Shown one piece after another: positions 24,401 to 34,289 of a stretch of DNA of 60,000 bases; within the stretch, counting starts at the first letter, position 1, and every line of letters starts with the position of its first letter. The translations under genes and the position numbers were made by a program. The notes under the pieces were generated by a model, which worked only from the letters and a program-made list of their open reading frames with translations, searched no databases and had not been told where the DNA came from. Location of the stretch: NCBI GenBank assembly GCA_009760855.2, contig WPIO01000072.1, positions 350,001 through 410,000 of the forward strand, in the 5' to 3' direction. Origin of the DNA: Cristatella mucedo. Its lineage: Eukaryota > Bryozoa > Phylactolaemata > Cristatellidae.

Positions 24401-25505
24401 AGTAGCAAAGGATGAGTTTTAAAGAGAATATAATAAACTTAAAAACAATGCATTCTTTGGAAAGACAATGGAAAATGTTAGAGAACGAGTAAACATTGAA
24501 TTGTTTGATGTAAAATATGATAGGATATTCTAGTTTCAGATAAAAGGGTAATTAATGAGTGCGAGATTTAAAGATAGAAGGTGGTTTAATCGAGATTTAG
24601 TTGGAATTGAAACAACAAAAGCAGAGATCTGTCTTGATAAGCCTATTTATTTAGGTTTTACAATTCTAGATATTTCAAAGTTACCAATGCAAGATTTCTA
24701 TTACAAAACAATAAAAGATTATTATAATGATAAAGTAACACTCGCATATACTGACACTGACTCTTTGGTAATGCAAATAAATACTAATAATGTTAATAGA
24801 GATTTTAAAAATCTTTTAGATTATCTAGATGTATCTGGCTATCCTAAAAATCAAGATACATGGAAAGTAGAAGGAGCTGAAAAGATTATACCTGCTAATA
24901 AGGAAAGTCTATGAAAATTTGAAGATGAAATATGTGAAAAATATTCAATAGATCCAAAAACAAAAGATTTCCTTAAGGATAAGAAAGGTGTTATGATTGA
25001 AAAATCAATTGTACTTGATGAGGGTGTTTTCTTAAGACCAAAACTTTATTCGATGCAAATAGCTATCAAGAAAGATAAAAGAATAGAAGTTAAATCTGCA
25101 GTTAAAAAGCAAAAGGAACGAAGAAAGATGCAGAAAAACAGTGTTTGACTCATTCTGATTATGTTGGTTGTCTTAAAACTGGATATGATGTTTATTGCAA
25201 TTAATCAATATTTCAATCTAGAAACCATCAAATTTTTACTATAACACAATCTAAAAAAGCACTATTAGCATTTGACTGAAAAAGATATTGGTTAGATTGT
25301 GGAATTCAAAGTTACTCTTACGGACACTATAGAATGAAAGAGAGTGGTGGTCGTTGTGAAATTTATAAAATTGATATAAATACCGAAAAGAAAGAGTGAA
25401 AATACCAAACCATTACCAGTAAAAAAAGTTAGATTTTCAGACAAAGAGAAAATGGTAGTAGATAAAAACACGTTCACATACAAGAAGAACTAGATTTATA
25501 CAAGT
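21447..25505 (+). pseudogene. Protein-primed type B DNA polymerase, broken
   Basis: This is a viral replicative polymerase remnant spread over shifted frames. The N-terminal piece is open from the element's edge to 22172 without a start codon. Then come a zinc-finger-like segment (22500-22640), an exonuclease I 'YADFE' box (22718-22732), a CxxC segment 'CHICDF' near 23020, exonuclease II 'HNLKGYDSH' (23169-23195), 'MDVLLLADVF' near 23641, palm A 'YVDASSCYG' (about 23923-23950), 'VIHYRNLQLAIERG' (about 24270-24312), palm B 'NAFFGKTMENVRERV' (about 24447-24492), palm C 'YTDTDSLVM' (24747-24773) and a C-terminal 'GHYRM' region near 25330. Breaks are in-frame stops near 22170, 22268, 22373, 22388, 23568, 24418, 24532, 24912 and 25202, and frameshifts near 22200, 22640, 23660, 24030 and 24380. 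The palm A box deviates from the usual DxNNLYG form. It is non-functional as it stands. Confidence 0.85.
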
Positions 25506-25555
25506 CAATGGAGAAATTAAATATATATTAACAAAATTATTTTTACTATTATAGG

Positions 25556-25891
25556 ATGGATCCAAAAGAAGATGATTTTCAAGTTTCAGAAGAGTCATGT
25601 GACGAATCAGTTGAAATTACCAGTTCTGATAGTGAATCTGAATACTCAGAGGACTCAATCGATGATCCTGACTACGATCTAGAAATGGAGTCGAAAGTTG
25701 AATCTGAATCATATTTGTCTGAAGAATATTCTATTATTGATACTGAAACAGAAGAAGGGGAAAGTGATATCAGTCTTCAAGAGCTTCTATTTGGTAAGGA
25801 AGAAATGGAGTCGTATGAAGAATTTCTATTTGATACACTCTGCGCTGAGGCATGTGTAGATGAATCCGAAGATGATCAAGAAGAAACTTAA
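25556..25891 (+). CDS. Small acidic viral-element protein, intact ORF
   Basis: An uninterrupted 111-residue ORF with an ATG just downstream of the polymerase remnant and a TAA stop. It is extremely acidic, with many Glu, Asp and Ser and runs such as 'SSDSESEYSEDSIDDPDYD', and almost no hydrophobic core, so it is probably disordered. I recognise no family. It lies in the same orientation as the polymerase and the next ORF, 38 bases apart. The lack of breaks contrasts with its neighbour, but a short low-complexity ORF can stay open by chance. Confidence 0.5.
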   Translation: MDPKEDDFQVSEESCDESVEITSSDSESEYSEDSIDDPDYDLEMESKVESESYLSEEYSIIDTETEEGESDISLQELLFGKEEMESYEEFLFDTLCAEACVDESEDDQEET

Positions 25892-25928
25892 TTTCAATTA
25901 AGTAAATGTATCTTTTCATATATGGAAA

Positions 25929-26204
25929 ATGGATGTATCAAAAATTCTTGGTTGCGAACAATCAAGAGAAATGGCAGTGCAAATTTGTCTGCAAAAGCTT
26001 AAGGGAGAAGATCGACGAATTGTTAAACATTCACTTGATAAACTTATTCCATATATTTATAGTTCATATATTAGTATTCTTGTAGATATTTGTGACACAT
26101 GTGATAAACTAATGGAAAGTCGTAGCAAGATAAATGAGATGCTTTTAGAAGCAAACAAAAAGTCTAAAACTCCAAAAACTAAACCAGGTGTACAAATTAA
26201 TTAA
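25929..26204 (+). CDS. Small viral-element protein of unknown function, intact ORF
   Basis: An intact 91-residue ORF from ATG to tandem TAA TAA. It is predicted largely helical, with a central hydrophobic segment 'LIPYIYSSYISILVDICD' and a basic C-terminus rich in Lys. No family is recognised. It follows the acidic ORF at short distance and precedes another broken frame, suggesting a former co-oriented gene cluster. Confidence 0.5.
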   Translation: MDVSKILGCEQSREMAVQICLQKLKGEDRRIVKHSLDKLIPYIYSSYISILVDICDTCDKLMESRSKINEMLLEANKKSKTPKTKPGVQIN

Positions 26205-26267
26205 TAATCTTAGTCTTTCTATTGTTTAAATCTGTATGCATGTAATTTTTTATTGTAATATAGGAAA

Positions 26268-26730
26268 ATGGCTGAAAGTTCTGATATTACTGACCCGACG
26301 CTTGCAACTTCTGCAATGGCACTTAAATCACATATTGACTATCTTGTAAAATCAAGAATGACGGCTTATGATGAACAATAACTCAATTAAGATATTTCAG
26401 TAATGACTGATGCATCTGTTTGAAGCTCAAAGGATTATCTCTGCAGGACAAACAGAGGTAGTAACAAGTCTAGAATCAAAGGTTAGAGCTAAAGTGGATG
26501 CTCTTCTTGATTGTCCACAAGAAATTGCAGGGGTAAATTGCACTTGGGTTGCAGTACAAGCTCCAACACTCTCAACAGTTATCTCTGGAGTATCTGGAAT
26601 TAAACCTAATATCTCCGGAATTGTTAAAGACGATTGTTTTGCAGTTCTACCAAGTATTTCTGATAACATGAGCGCAAAACAAAAAGCAGCAGCAGCACTA
26701 GCAGCACAATGACAACCAGATCCAAGTGCT
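26268..26730 (+). pseudogene. Viral-element protein of unknown function, broken
   Basis: It begins with ATG at 26268 and is open for about 37 codons. Two in-frame TAA codons follow near 26380-26400, then a TGA and a frame change near 26420. The second frame, to 26712, carries 'VTSLESKVRAKVDALLDC' and a Gly/Ser/Ile-rich middle, then an Ala-rich end 'KQKAAAALAAQ'. It ends in a TGA, after which a few more plausible codons follow. No family is recognised. It may be a small virion or DNA-binding protein, but that is unsupported. Confidence 0.5.
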
Positions 26731-26779
26731 GTTTAATTAAATTAAATAAAAAAATAAAAACAATATATAGAAAATAGTT

Positions 26780-27285
26780 TCTGTTGAGACAAGAGGTAAA
26801 GAATGTCTTAAAGAAGTACAAGGTCAACAGTATTCAAACTTTAAAATATGTTCTTATCTAATGGGTAGAATAGAAGACATTAGATCAACTTTGTTTGATG
26901 CCGCAAAACTAGTATTTGAATATAATATATAAAAGCACTAAGAATCAATCACTCTGAACCAGAAATAGCAAATATATTCACTAAAGTTAGAGATGGTTCA
27001 GTGTTTGAAGAGTTTCTTTAAGACCTAAAAATAAAAAAATAAATAGTTTGAAGTCTGAAGCTTACTCTAAAAAATAGAACTAACTAAACAAATAAAGAAA
27101 GAAATAGATACAATAAAGAGTTGTGATCTACCAGAAGAATTGATTAAAGAGATTATGGATTAGAAGATTTAAACAGGTACATCAGAAGGTAATATAGATG
27201 CTGTTAGATCAAATAATGTTTGTGAGGGATCTTGAAAATCAAATAAAAATGGAAAAGGATCAAACATATGATCAGTCATTTGTAT
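26780..27285 (+). pseudogene. Viral-element coding remnant, unknown
   Basis: Shifted open stretches with protein-like composition: 'NFKICSYLMGRIEDIRSTLF' at about 26838-26897, 'NHSEPEIANIFTKVRDGS' at about 26950-27000, and a Lys/Glu-rich part to about 27170. Several in-frame TAA, TAG and TGA codons interrupt it. It ends opposite the stop of the leftward fibre-type gene. No family is recognised. Confidence 0.4.
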
Positions 27286-27287
27286 AA

Positions 27288-30090
27288 AGGATTAACCCCT
27301 AAATTTAGACTGTACTCCATAAGATCATAATTAACTTCTCTACTTCCATTAACATTTTTTGATATTGATGAAGAATAATTTACTCCGTAACCTAATAAAT
27401 TCTCAATATAATCTAAATCAGTTGGAGTTATAATAATAATAATAATAATAATTCACTTGATACAGCGCCCTCAGAGAACTTAATCTCTCTCTAGGCGCTT
27501 TACATTTGATGTAAAGTGAAATACAATTGAATGGTAAGTAAAATCATGCTTGAAAAACAAACGAAATGAATAATATGGTTAGGGGTGACATGCACAGGGT
27601 CAGCATGCAAATGTGGTTAGTGGCAGCATGCACAGTGTCAGCACGCATAAGCACATCAAGGACGAATCACAGGGACCCACTAAATGCTGTCCTAAATAGG
27701 TGTGTTTTTAGGTTCCTTTTAAATGTGGTAAGGTCAGGGGATGTTCTGACGCAGGTCGGGAGGGAGTTCCAGGCTTTAGGAGCATATGAACTAAATGCAC
27801 GGTCTCCAAAGGATTTGAGGTTTGTACGAGGTATTTCTAGACTGTTGGATTCCGAAAAGCGGGTGGTACGATGCTTGGCCTGATGGGGTAGTATATCTGA
27901 CAGATAGGCTGGAGCCAAAGAATGAAGGGACCTAAAAGTGAGCGACAAAGCCTTGAAGTCAATCCGTTGCTTGACTGGTAGCCAGTGCAGGTCGGCGAGG
28001 AGTGGAGTAATGTGGCAACTGCGACGCTCAAGGAAGACAAGTCTAGCTGCCGAGTTTTGCACCAGCTGCAATCGCCTGATCGCACATGCTGGTAGGCCAG
28101 TAAGCAGTGAGTAGCAGAAGTCGAGACGAGATGTCACGAATGCATGGACCAACTTAGATGTGGTATCTTTATCTAAACAAGCCCGAATTTTAGCAAAGTT
28201 ATGTAGCTGAAAATAGGCAGATTTGACTGTGAAGCTGATATGGTCGTCTAACGAGAGGTCGCTTTGGAATATGACACCTAGATTTCGAGCTGATTCAACT
28301 GGAGATATGCTGGCAGAGCCAATTTTGAGAGCCAGCCTGTCCAATCTCTGGATCACACTGGGTTTGCCCATAACAAGTAAGTTAGTTTTATCATTGTTTA
28401 GTTTTAGAAAATTTGCTGCCATCCATGTGTGGATGTTATCAATGCATGCAGCTAGTGAGTTTAGAGAATTTGAGGTGCTCGAAGGCTGGAAGGGATCAGA
28501 GCAAAGGTACAACTGAGTGTCATCCGCATAGAAGTGAAAGCCTAGATTGTGCTTGGCAATCACATCAGCAAGAGGCAGAGTATAAACCGTGAACAGAACC
28601 GGACCTAGCACTGAGCCCTGAGGTACTCCATATTTCAGAGGTACTTCAGATGATCTTTGTCCATTCACATCAATACTCTGGAGTCTCCCACTGAGAAAGG
28701 ACCTGAACCACTGCAGAGCAGTGCCAGTGATGCCCAGGCGAGATGAGAGGCGCTCTAGAAGAACTTTGTGATCGATGGTATCAAAAGCTGCCGAAAGATC
28801 AAGCAAAACAAGCAGAGACACTCTACCCATGTCTGCATTTTTAAGTAGGTCGTTGTATACCCGAAGCAATGCTGACTCTGTGGAGTGATTAGCTCTAAAG
28901 CCAGACTGGAACTTACTAGCAAGGTGGGAGGTTTCGATATACGAGTTCAGCTGGTCCGCCACGACCCGTTCGAGTGTCTTTGATAGGAATGGTAGAAGGG
29001 AAACTGCGCGGTAGTTGCTCAAGTTCGCTTGGTCAAGTGTAGCTTTCTTGAGAAGTGGCCTGACTACAGCTTTTTTGAAAGGTGCTGGGACATGACCTGA
29101 GGCTAATGACATATTAATTATGTTAGTTATAATATCTCTAAAGTTTAAAACATTATAAATAACATTACATGTAATTGATTGTGATGTTGGTTTTTAATAT
29201 TGATACAATTAAATATAGATTCCCTTAACACTAACATATTATTACTCTCAACACCAAAAGATCTTAAATTAAGTGTAGTTGATGAATTAAAACCTGGAGA
29301 ATTCAATTTATAGTTACATTTTAAAATTATAATATCACCACCATTTAGTTTATCTATATTTATAACAACTTGTGCAACTACAGTTTTATAATTTGTTCTA
29401 TTTCTATTATCATCTTTTAATGAAAAAAAATTATTATAAAAAGTTTTATTATATACTACATATCTAGTTGAAGTATTAATAATATTAATTCTCCTATCAA
29501 CAACAGCATCAGTATCTTTTATTTTTTGTATCTTGGAGTATGTTGGTTTTTATATGTTAATATCTAATAATTTAGATAAAATTTGTTGACCATGAGTAGA
29601 AGCAGAAAATTATTGCGTTGGTGCGCCAATATTAGTTACACTGTTTGCAGTTAAATTACCCCAATATCTAATAAAACCAACATTATTAATATATTGCTTA
29701 ATATGTGGTATGCTTCCACATTTAAAATAAAAATGATGAATATACTTACTACTAATTGAATCATCTGCTTGATAATTAGCAAAATTTGGTCCTCTTCTAT
29801 TAATTATTAATTTTTCAACATTTATATTTCCTTTTATTATCTCAAGTTGATTATATGTACCTGTTTTTGTATCAGGATGTTTTTTTTGTTGCAATATCTC
29901 TTCCGTTGACAGGATCTGATATTCTTACATACTTTTTTGAGTTTGCAGATAAATTACCTGTTATCTGTTGATCCGAGTGTTTTCCTAAATCATTATTATC
30001 AGAAAATGATTTATTAACAACTTCTAAACTATCAACTGTTTCTCCGACATTTGTTATTCTATTTGGATAAAAGTTTAAAGTCCCATTCAT
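27288..30090 (-). pseudogene. Leftward viral fibre-like gene 2, split by an L2 insertion
   Basis: It starts with ATG at 30090, overlapping the stop of the gene before it (TAA ATG). The frame shows fibre-type repeats 'NRITNVGETVDSLEVVNKSF' and 'VRISDPVNGRDIATKK'. A frameshift near 29885 leads into 29894-29610, then in-frame stops near 29610 and 29555, and coding-like sequence runs on to about 29135. The L2 copy 27430-29133 interrupts it, and an open frame in the same orientation resumes on the far side to a stop at about 27288. Repeats of this kind resemble phage tail-fibre segments; the host-range role is inferred. It is broken and not functional. Confidence 0.65.
27430..29133 (-). mobile_element. 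L2-type LINE with the longest open reverse transcriptase frame of the window
   Basis: A 5'-truncated minus-strand copy whose 481-residue frame (27667-29112) is uninterrupted. It has RT motifs '[14 protein letters not shown]' upstream of the catalytic '[12 protein letters not shown]', plus '[14 protein letters not shown]' and '[13 protein letters not shown]'. The 3' UTR ends in a (TAA)n tail on the plus strand at about 27431-27452. A 9-base flank 'agttataat' appears at both ends and is a candidate target-site duplication. The endonuclease domain is missing through 5' truncation. It is younger than the viral element it interrupts and belongs to the L2/CR1 clade by motif order and tail. Confidence 0.88.
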
Positions 30091-31386
30091 TTATAACTCC
30101 TGTCTAGAAAGCACATTTAAGTATGCTATGTAAACTGATACATTTATATCATTTAAACTTCTATCTTTAGTAAGTAGATCTTGCGTACATACAATTGGCA
30201 TATCATTTATTATTCGTTTATCTGAATTAAGAACAAAACTTCCAAATTATTGAAATGAATAATTAGAATTTATTCCTGTTAGGGGAAGAGGAATACACAT
30301 TTTCATTGTTCCATCTGGTGCTATATATGTTGTTGAAATTACAAATAATCCTCTAGAAATTATATTATTAGATAAATCTATAGGAGTAATAATAATTCCT
30401 CGATATTCTGAGCCATATAAAGGCGTTGAAAATGATGGATCTATAACTATTTTAAGTGTTATTTTTGCAACATTTCCATCTGTCATTCTATTTAGGTAAT
30501 CAAGATTAACACCATCATTAGGATTAACAGGGTTATTTGTAATTCTAATAAAGTTATTTTGCATATATACATTTCCATTAACTGTTCCTCCATGTAAATT
30601 AAGAGAGTTTGCATCAATATATCCTTTATTTGATACAGTATAATCATAATCAGAATCACCCACAGATGGAAGCTGTACGTTAACGCTTCCATTTACAGCT
30701 AAATTTTCTCTAATTAATCCTTCTGTAATTGCTAATTTAGTATCAGCATAATCTTTCGTTGCAGCATCATTAGGATTTATAGGATTAGCAAGATCTACTA
30801 TTCTATAATTGTTCATATCAATATCTCCATCAGAAGTAGTTGACCTATAAACCTTTGTAATAAAATTAGTTTCTATATGCTTTCTGTTTACAGCATCTCC
30901 AGCATCAACAGGATCACCTAAATTCTTTATAATATTACCATTCATACTTAGATTACCATTAAGTATATCACCAGTCTTTCTAATATAATTCTTTGCATTA
31001 CTTCCTTTTTTCTATAACCTAACATTTCTATACAATACTAACAAGAAAATCTATAAAATTAATTCCACTTGAAACTGTAAACTTATCAATAGCATAAGTA
31101 CATGTTCCATCAATATTAATTATTAAAACTATTGTACCACTAACACCATAAATATTTTCACTAGTTAATTCTACATAAGAATTAGTTTTATCAGTTGCAT
31201 ACATAATATTAGAAACCATACGGAAGTTAGGTAATAATCCTGGAAAGAAAGTTATGATTAGTTGCGTTTGCAACAACTTTTCCTGTTTTTGAAATGATTG
31301 GCATATCTCAAGGAGTAAGTTGTTGAGGTTGAAATGCATTTCCTGTACTTCCATTAGTAGAAATATTTAGATTTAACATTTGTTCG
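30091..31386 (-). pseudogene. Leftward viral fibre-like gene 1 (phage tail-fibre-type repeats)
   Basis: It starts with ATG near 31377. After about 20 codons there is an in-frame TGA, then a frame change to 31354-31028, then a return to a long open frame from about 31000 to 30247 and, past one TAA, to about 30094. Repeats with the pattern N-x-I-x-N/D-L-x-x-P-x(4)-D-A-x-N/T-x-x-Y/H are plain: 'NIIKNLGDPVDAGDAVNRKH', 'YRIVDLANPINPNDAATKDY' and 'FIRITNNPVNPNDGVNLDYL'. Such units are known from bacteriophage tail fibres, where they trimerise in a fibrous shaft. A more globular region follows, ending 'LPLTGINSNYSFQ'. It is likely a virion surface fibre; that is inference, and the copy is broken. 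Confidence 0.75.
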
Positions 31387-31389
31387 ACG

Positions 31390-34285
31390 CAGCCTTTGAT
31401 CTGCCCGCGAAACTGTGCACTGTCATGACTAAGAGCAAAAGTAGCATGCTTTTATCTAGCACCAGACTGAAATAATATTTTTTCATATGTGCTTTGTTTA
31501 ATTGTCCATGATTGCTATTTCTAAATCGGGGGTCTTACTAACCAGGGGCCGTGAGTGTCTTGTCTTGTGCTGATTTGCTTGGTTGTATAAGCACGATAGT
31601 TGGTGCTTTTGCGACACCTAGGCACGGCCCTATAACTCACCAACGGGTAAAGCAGAAACCAAACAGAAGCTACTGAGGTTCGCACCTTATGTGCCAGCTA
31701 GTTCGAAAATCATACTTGCATCCGGTTACATACACAGGTGTCGCGCTACTCACAAGCCTGCATATCGCCGCTATTTCATAAGCGATTTTCAGTTTAAAGT
31801 CTGTGGCCAAGCTTGAAGTTCGTATTCGTGGGTCATTGCGATATACCCTCCATAAGAGCTTACAGGTACGTCCGCATGAGGACACGTGGTGGCTTATACC
31901 GCATTTCCCATAAAGCAGAGTCTTGTATTAATTTCTTCCCAACAAAAAGCAATAGGGTTTTTTCTCAAGAGCGTCTTATTTTTCCATGTGCAATAATCTT
32001 CATCTATTCGTGAAAAAATCTACAATCTACGTTTATTAAACTACAGCTGTGTGATCTTCTTTGGAGACATCGTCATACATGTCCATACTTTGAATTCCCG
32101 TCTACATTTCTTAAGAATACATTTTCTGTCGAGCCATTGGCTCCAATCTTTCAAGTCCAGAAATTGTGCTCTCCTTTAATGAGCACTTCTTGTTCATCTA
32201 GCATGCCTGCTGTGCATCGGCAATAGTTAGCGATTATATCTCATTAATTCTTCACCCAACTAACGATCTCCTGTAGTTTAGGCTTTACAAAGTGTCGATG
32301 CTGAGTTGTCCCATTCTATTTTCAATTTAGTCAGGGATTTCTGTGCTCTAATGGTCCTTAAATGGCTTGTTTATTGCAATATAGATAGTTTGGAGATAGT
32401 CATTCCTGCGGTAATCATTATCTGGTATATTCTTCTCTCTGTAAGGAAGTTTTTCATGTCTTTAGATCTGCGAGTGCTGGCCGAATCCCAGATTAGCAGA
32501 CCTCTTTGGACACCTCACAATACAAGTGGCAGCATTAATTCGACCCACTTCTTAATAGCTTCTTACGTGACCATACATTTTAGGTTTCAAGAACTTTAAT
32601 ACCCAAAGCACGTTCAATCTTATCTTTCCTGCCCGTAGTGATGAATATAGGTGGGGGTTTTTTTCCAGCCAGACGAATTACCAAAATGCAGGGAGCACGC
32701 GCACTTTCGTAATCAGTGGAGAGGATTTAGATTCACGAAGCACCCATCAGATCAATTGTCTTTTGAGATAATTGGCCCATAAACGCTTCAGTTTTGTCCA
32801 TAGCAATCATTTTGTCATGCCGTTCACCTCACGCTGGCTGCACGACCTTCGAAGCCATCGTGCGGATTTGTTATTACGACCAAGCCGAGATCGCTATTTG
32901 CAAAGCCATGTTGCCATGTCTGCCTCTGGCTCGCGAGCATCGCCGTAGATTTACCTGAGCATGCCGTTCGCCTTCAGATATATGAGCCGTCGGTAGCTGC
33001 TGCTTAGCACCACAATCATGCCCAACTCGATCGTCTGATGTTCTCATGCCGCAGCGTCGCTTGACGTAAAATGAACTCATTGCGACCGCAGCACCTGCTC
33101 AGAGAAGGAAGCCGAGAAGCAGATCGTAGACCGATAGCCTTGCTGAGAAAGCAGATGAACTTGAACTTGAACTAGAACTTGAGCTGTTTTTGTCCGTGAC
33201 GAAACTTAAGATAAAATTGACATTCGATTGGTGGTAAATAATAACTCCCCTCCATTTCAGCCAAGAGACACGAGAAGACCGAGAAGAGATAGTAAAACGT
33301 ACTCCGAATATGCTAAAAGGAAAAAGAGACGTTGACTAACTTCAATTATAAAGGTCAGGCAAGCTCGTTTGAATCAGGAAAATCAGGTAGTACAACGCGT
33401 CGTTGCTAAGGACTTTCGATGTTACAGTAGGATCGCATGCTAGACAAAATGTCATGTCCTCTTGTCGTCGGACCGCTGGCTTGACAGTGATAAACTCTCT
33501 AGACCACTACCTTATGTAAGGACCAAAGAGAGATCAATAATCGTTCAAGGACCAACGAGAGATCAACGCTCGCCACCATTACCGAATAAACCCAAGAAGC
33601 CTCACAACGCTTCGTCGTTTCTCTATTGAATCAGAAAGGGTTCCCAATAACTTGGCACAGATACTCAATTCTTTTGAAATAGATGGTCCTGCAGGTTCAA
33701 TGGCACAATCGAATAATGAGAACAGCTTAATTTCATACTGGAGATTGGCTATGAGCTCATATTGCAGCCTCAACGAGGTGCAAGCCGCACCTGTGTCGTG
33801 ATTCAACTGAGCACAAATAAGGAAAGAATCCCGCGCCCATTACGCTGAGAAATGCAAGAGAGCTACTCATTCAGGGCTCCAATCGCAACCAAATCGGAAA
33901 AGCGCTCGCACAAAAATATGCCGAACCGGTTTCGGCAAAAAGCTGAAGCAGCATCCCAATAAAGCTTGTGGACCAGCTGGTGTACTACAATCACGAATCA
34001 ACACTGCAAAATGCAACTAAATGACATTAAAACCATTCAATGAGTTTTATATATTGTTATTATTATTATATTTTAAAACCACGGCATGGAAATCGAACAA
34101 AGGTATACAACGAGATGGACTCGAGCGCCTTACCACCAGACCATTCAACTGGTACAAATCATCATTTATAAACTTGGTGCTTTGCTAATTTGTTCAACAA
34201 CTTTCCCTCATAGTTCTCGCCCTAGTTCCGCAAAGTTATTGTATATGAGCGTGTTGCACGGAATCATACCACCCACGTCGGTGGC
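31390..34285. other. Intergenic, no gene supported
   Basis: Host-like composition returns. There are short stop-bounded frames only. Small local repeats are a (gaactt)n run near 33155-33183 and a doubled 'aaggaccaa-gagagatcaa' unit near 33517-33565. No transposon family is recognised. Confidence 0.4.
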
Positions 34286-34289
34286 CATA

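Larger units (their letters stand above)
21446..31386. mobile_element. Endogenous DNA virus / Polinton- or adintovirus-like element (decayed, incomplete)
   Basis: Base composition changes abruptly to AT-rich at about 21446 and back at about 31390. Inside, a rightward block (21447 to about 27280) holds a broken protein-primed DNA polymerase B and small ORFs. A convergent leftward block (31386 to 27288) holds two fibre-repeat genes. PolB of this subtype is typical of Polintons, adintoviruses and related elements. I see no integrase, packaging ATPase, protease or double-jelly-roll capsid gene and no terminal inverted repeats at the edges. The left edge lies inside an open frame, so the copy is truncated. 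A minus-strand L2 at 27430-29133 inserted later. Class assignment rests on the polymerase only. Confidence 0.8.

Noticed and set aside
21447-31386. Alternative genetic code (TAA/TAG as Gln, TGA as Trp) for the viral block
   Set aside because: Several frames read well that way, but the intact small ORFs end in TAA and TAA TAA, and there are at least five frameshifts in the polymerase. Decay through C-to-T and G-to-A changes explains the pattern with fewer assumptions. It is kept only as a test in the findings.
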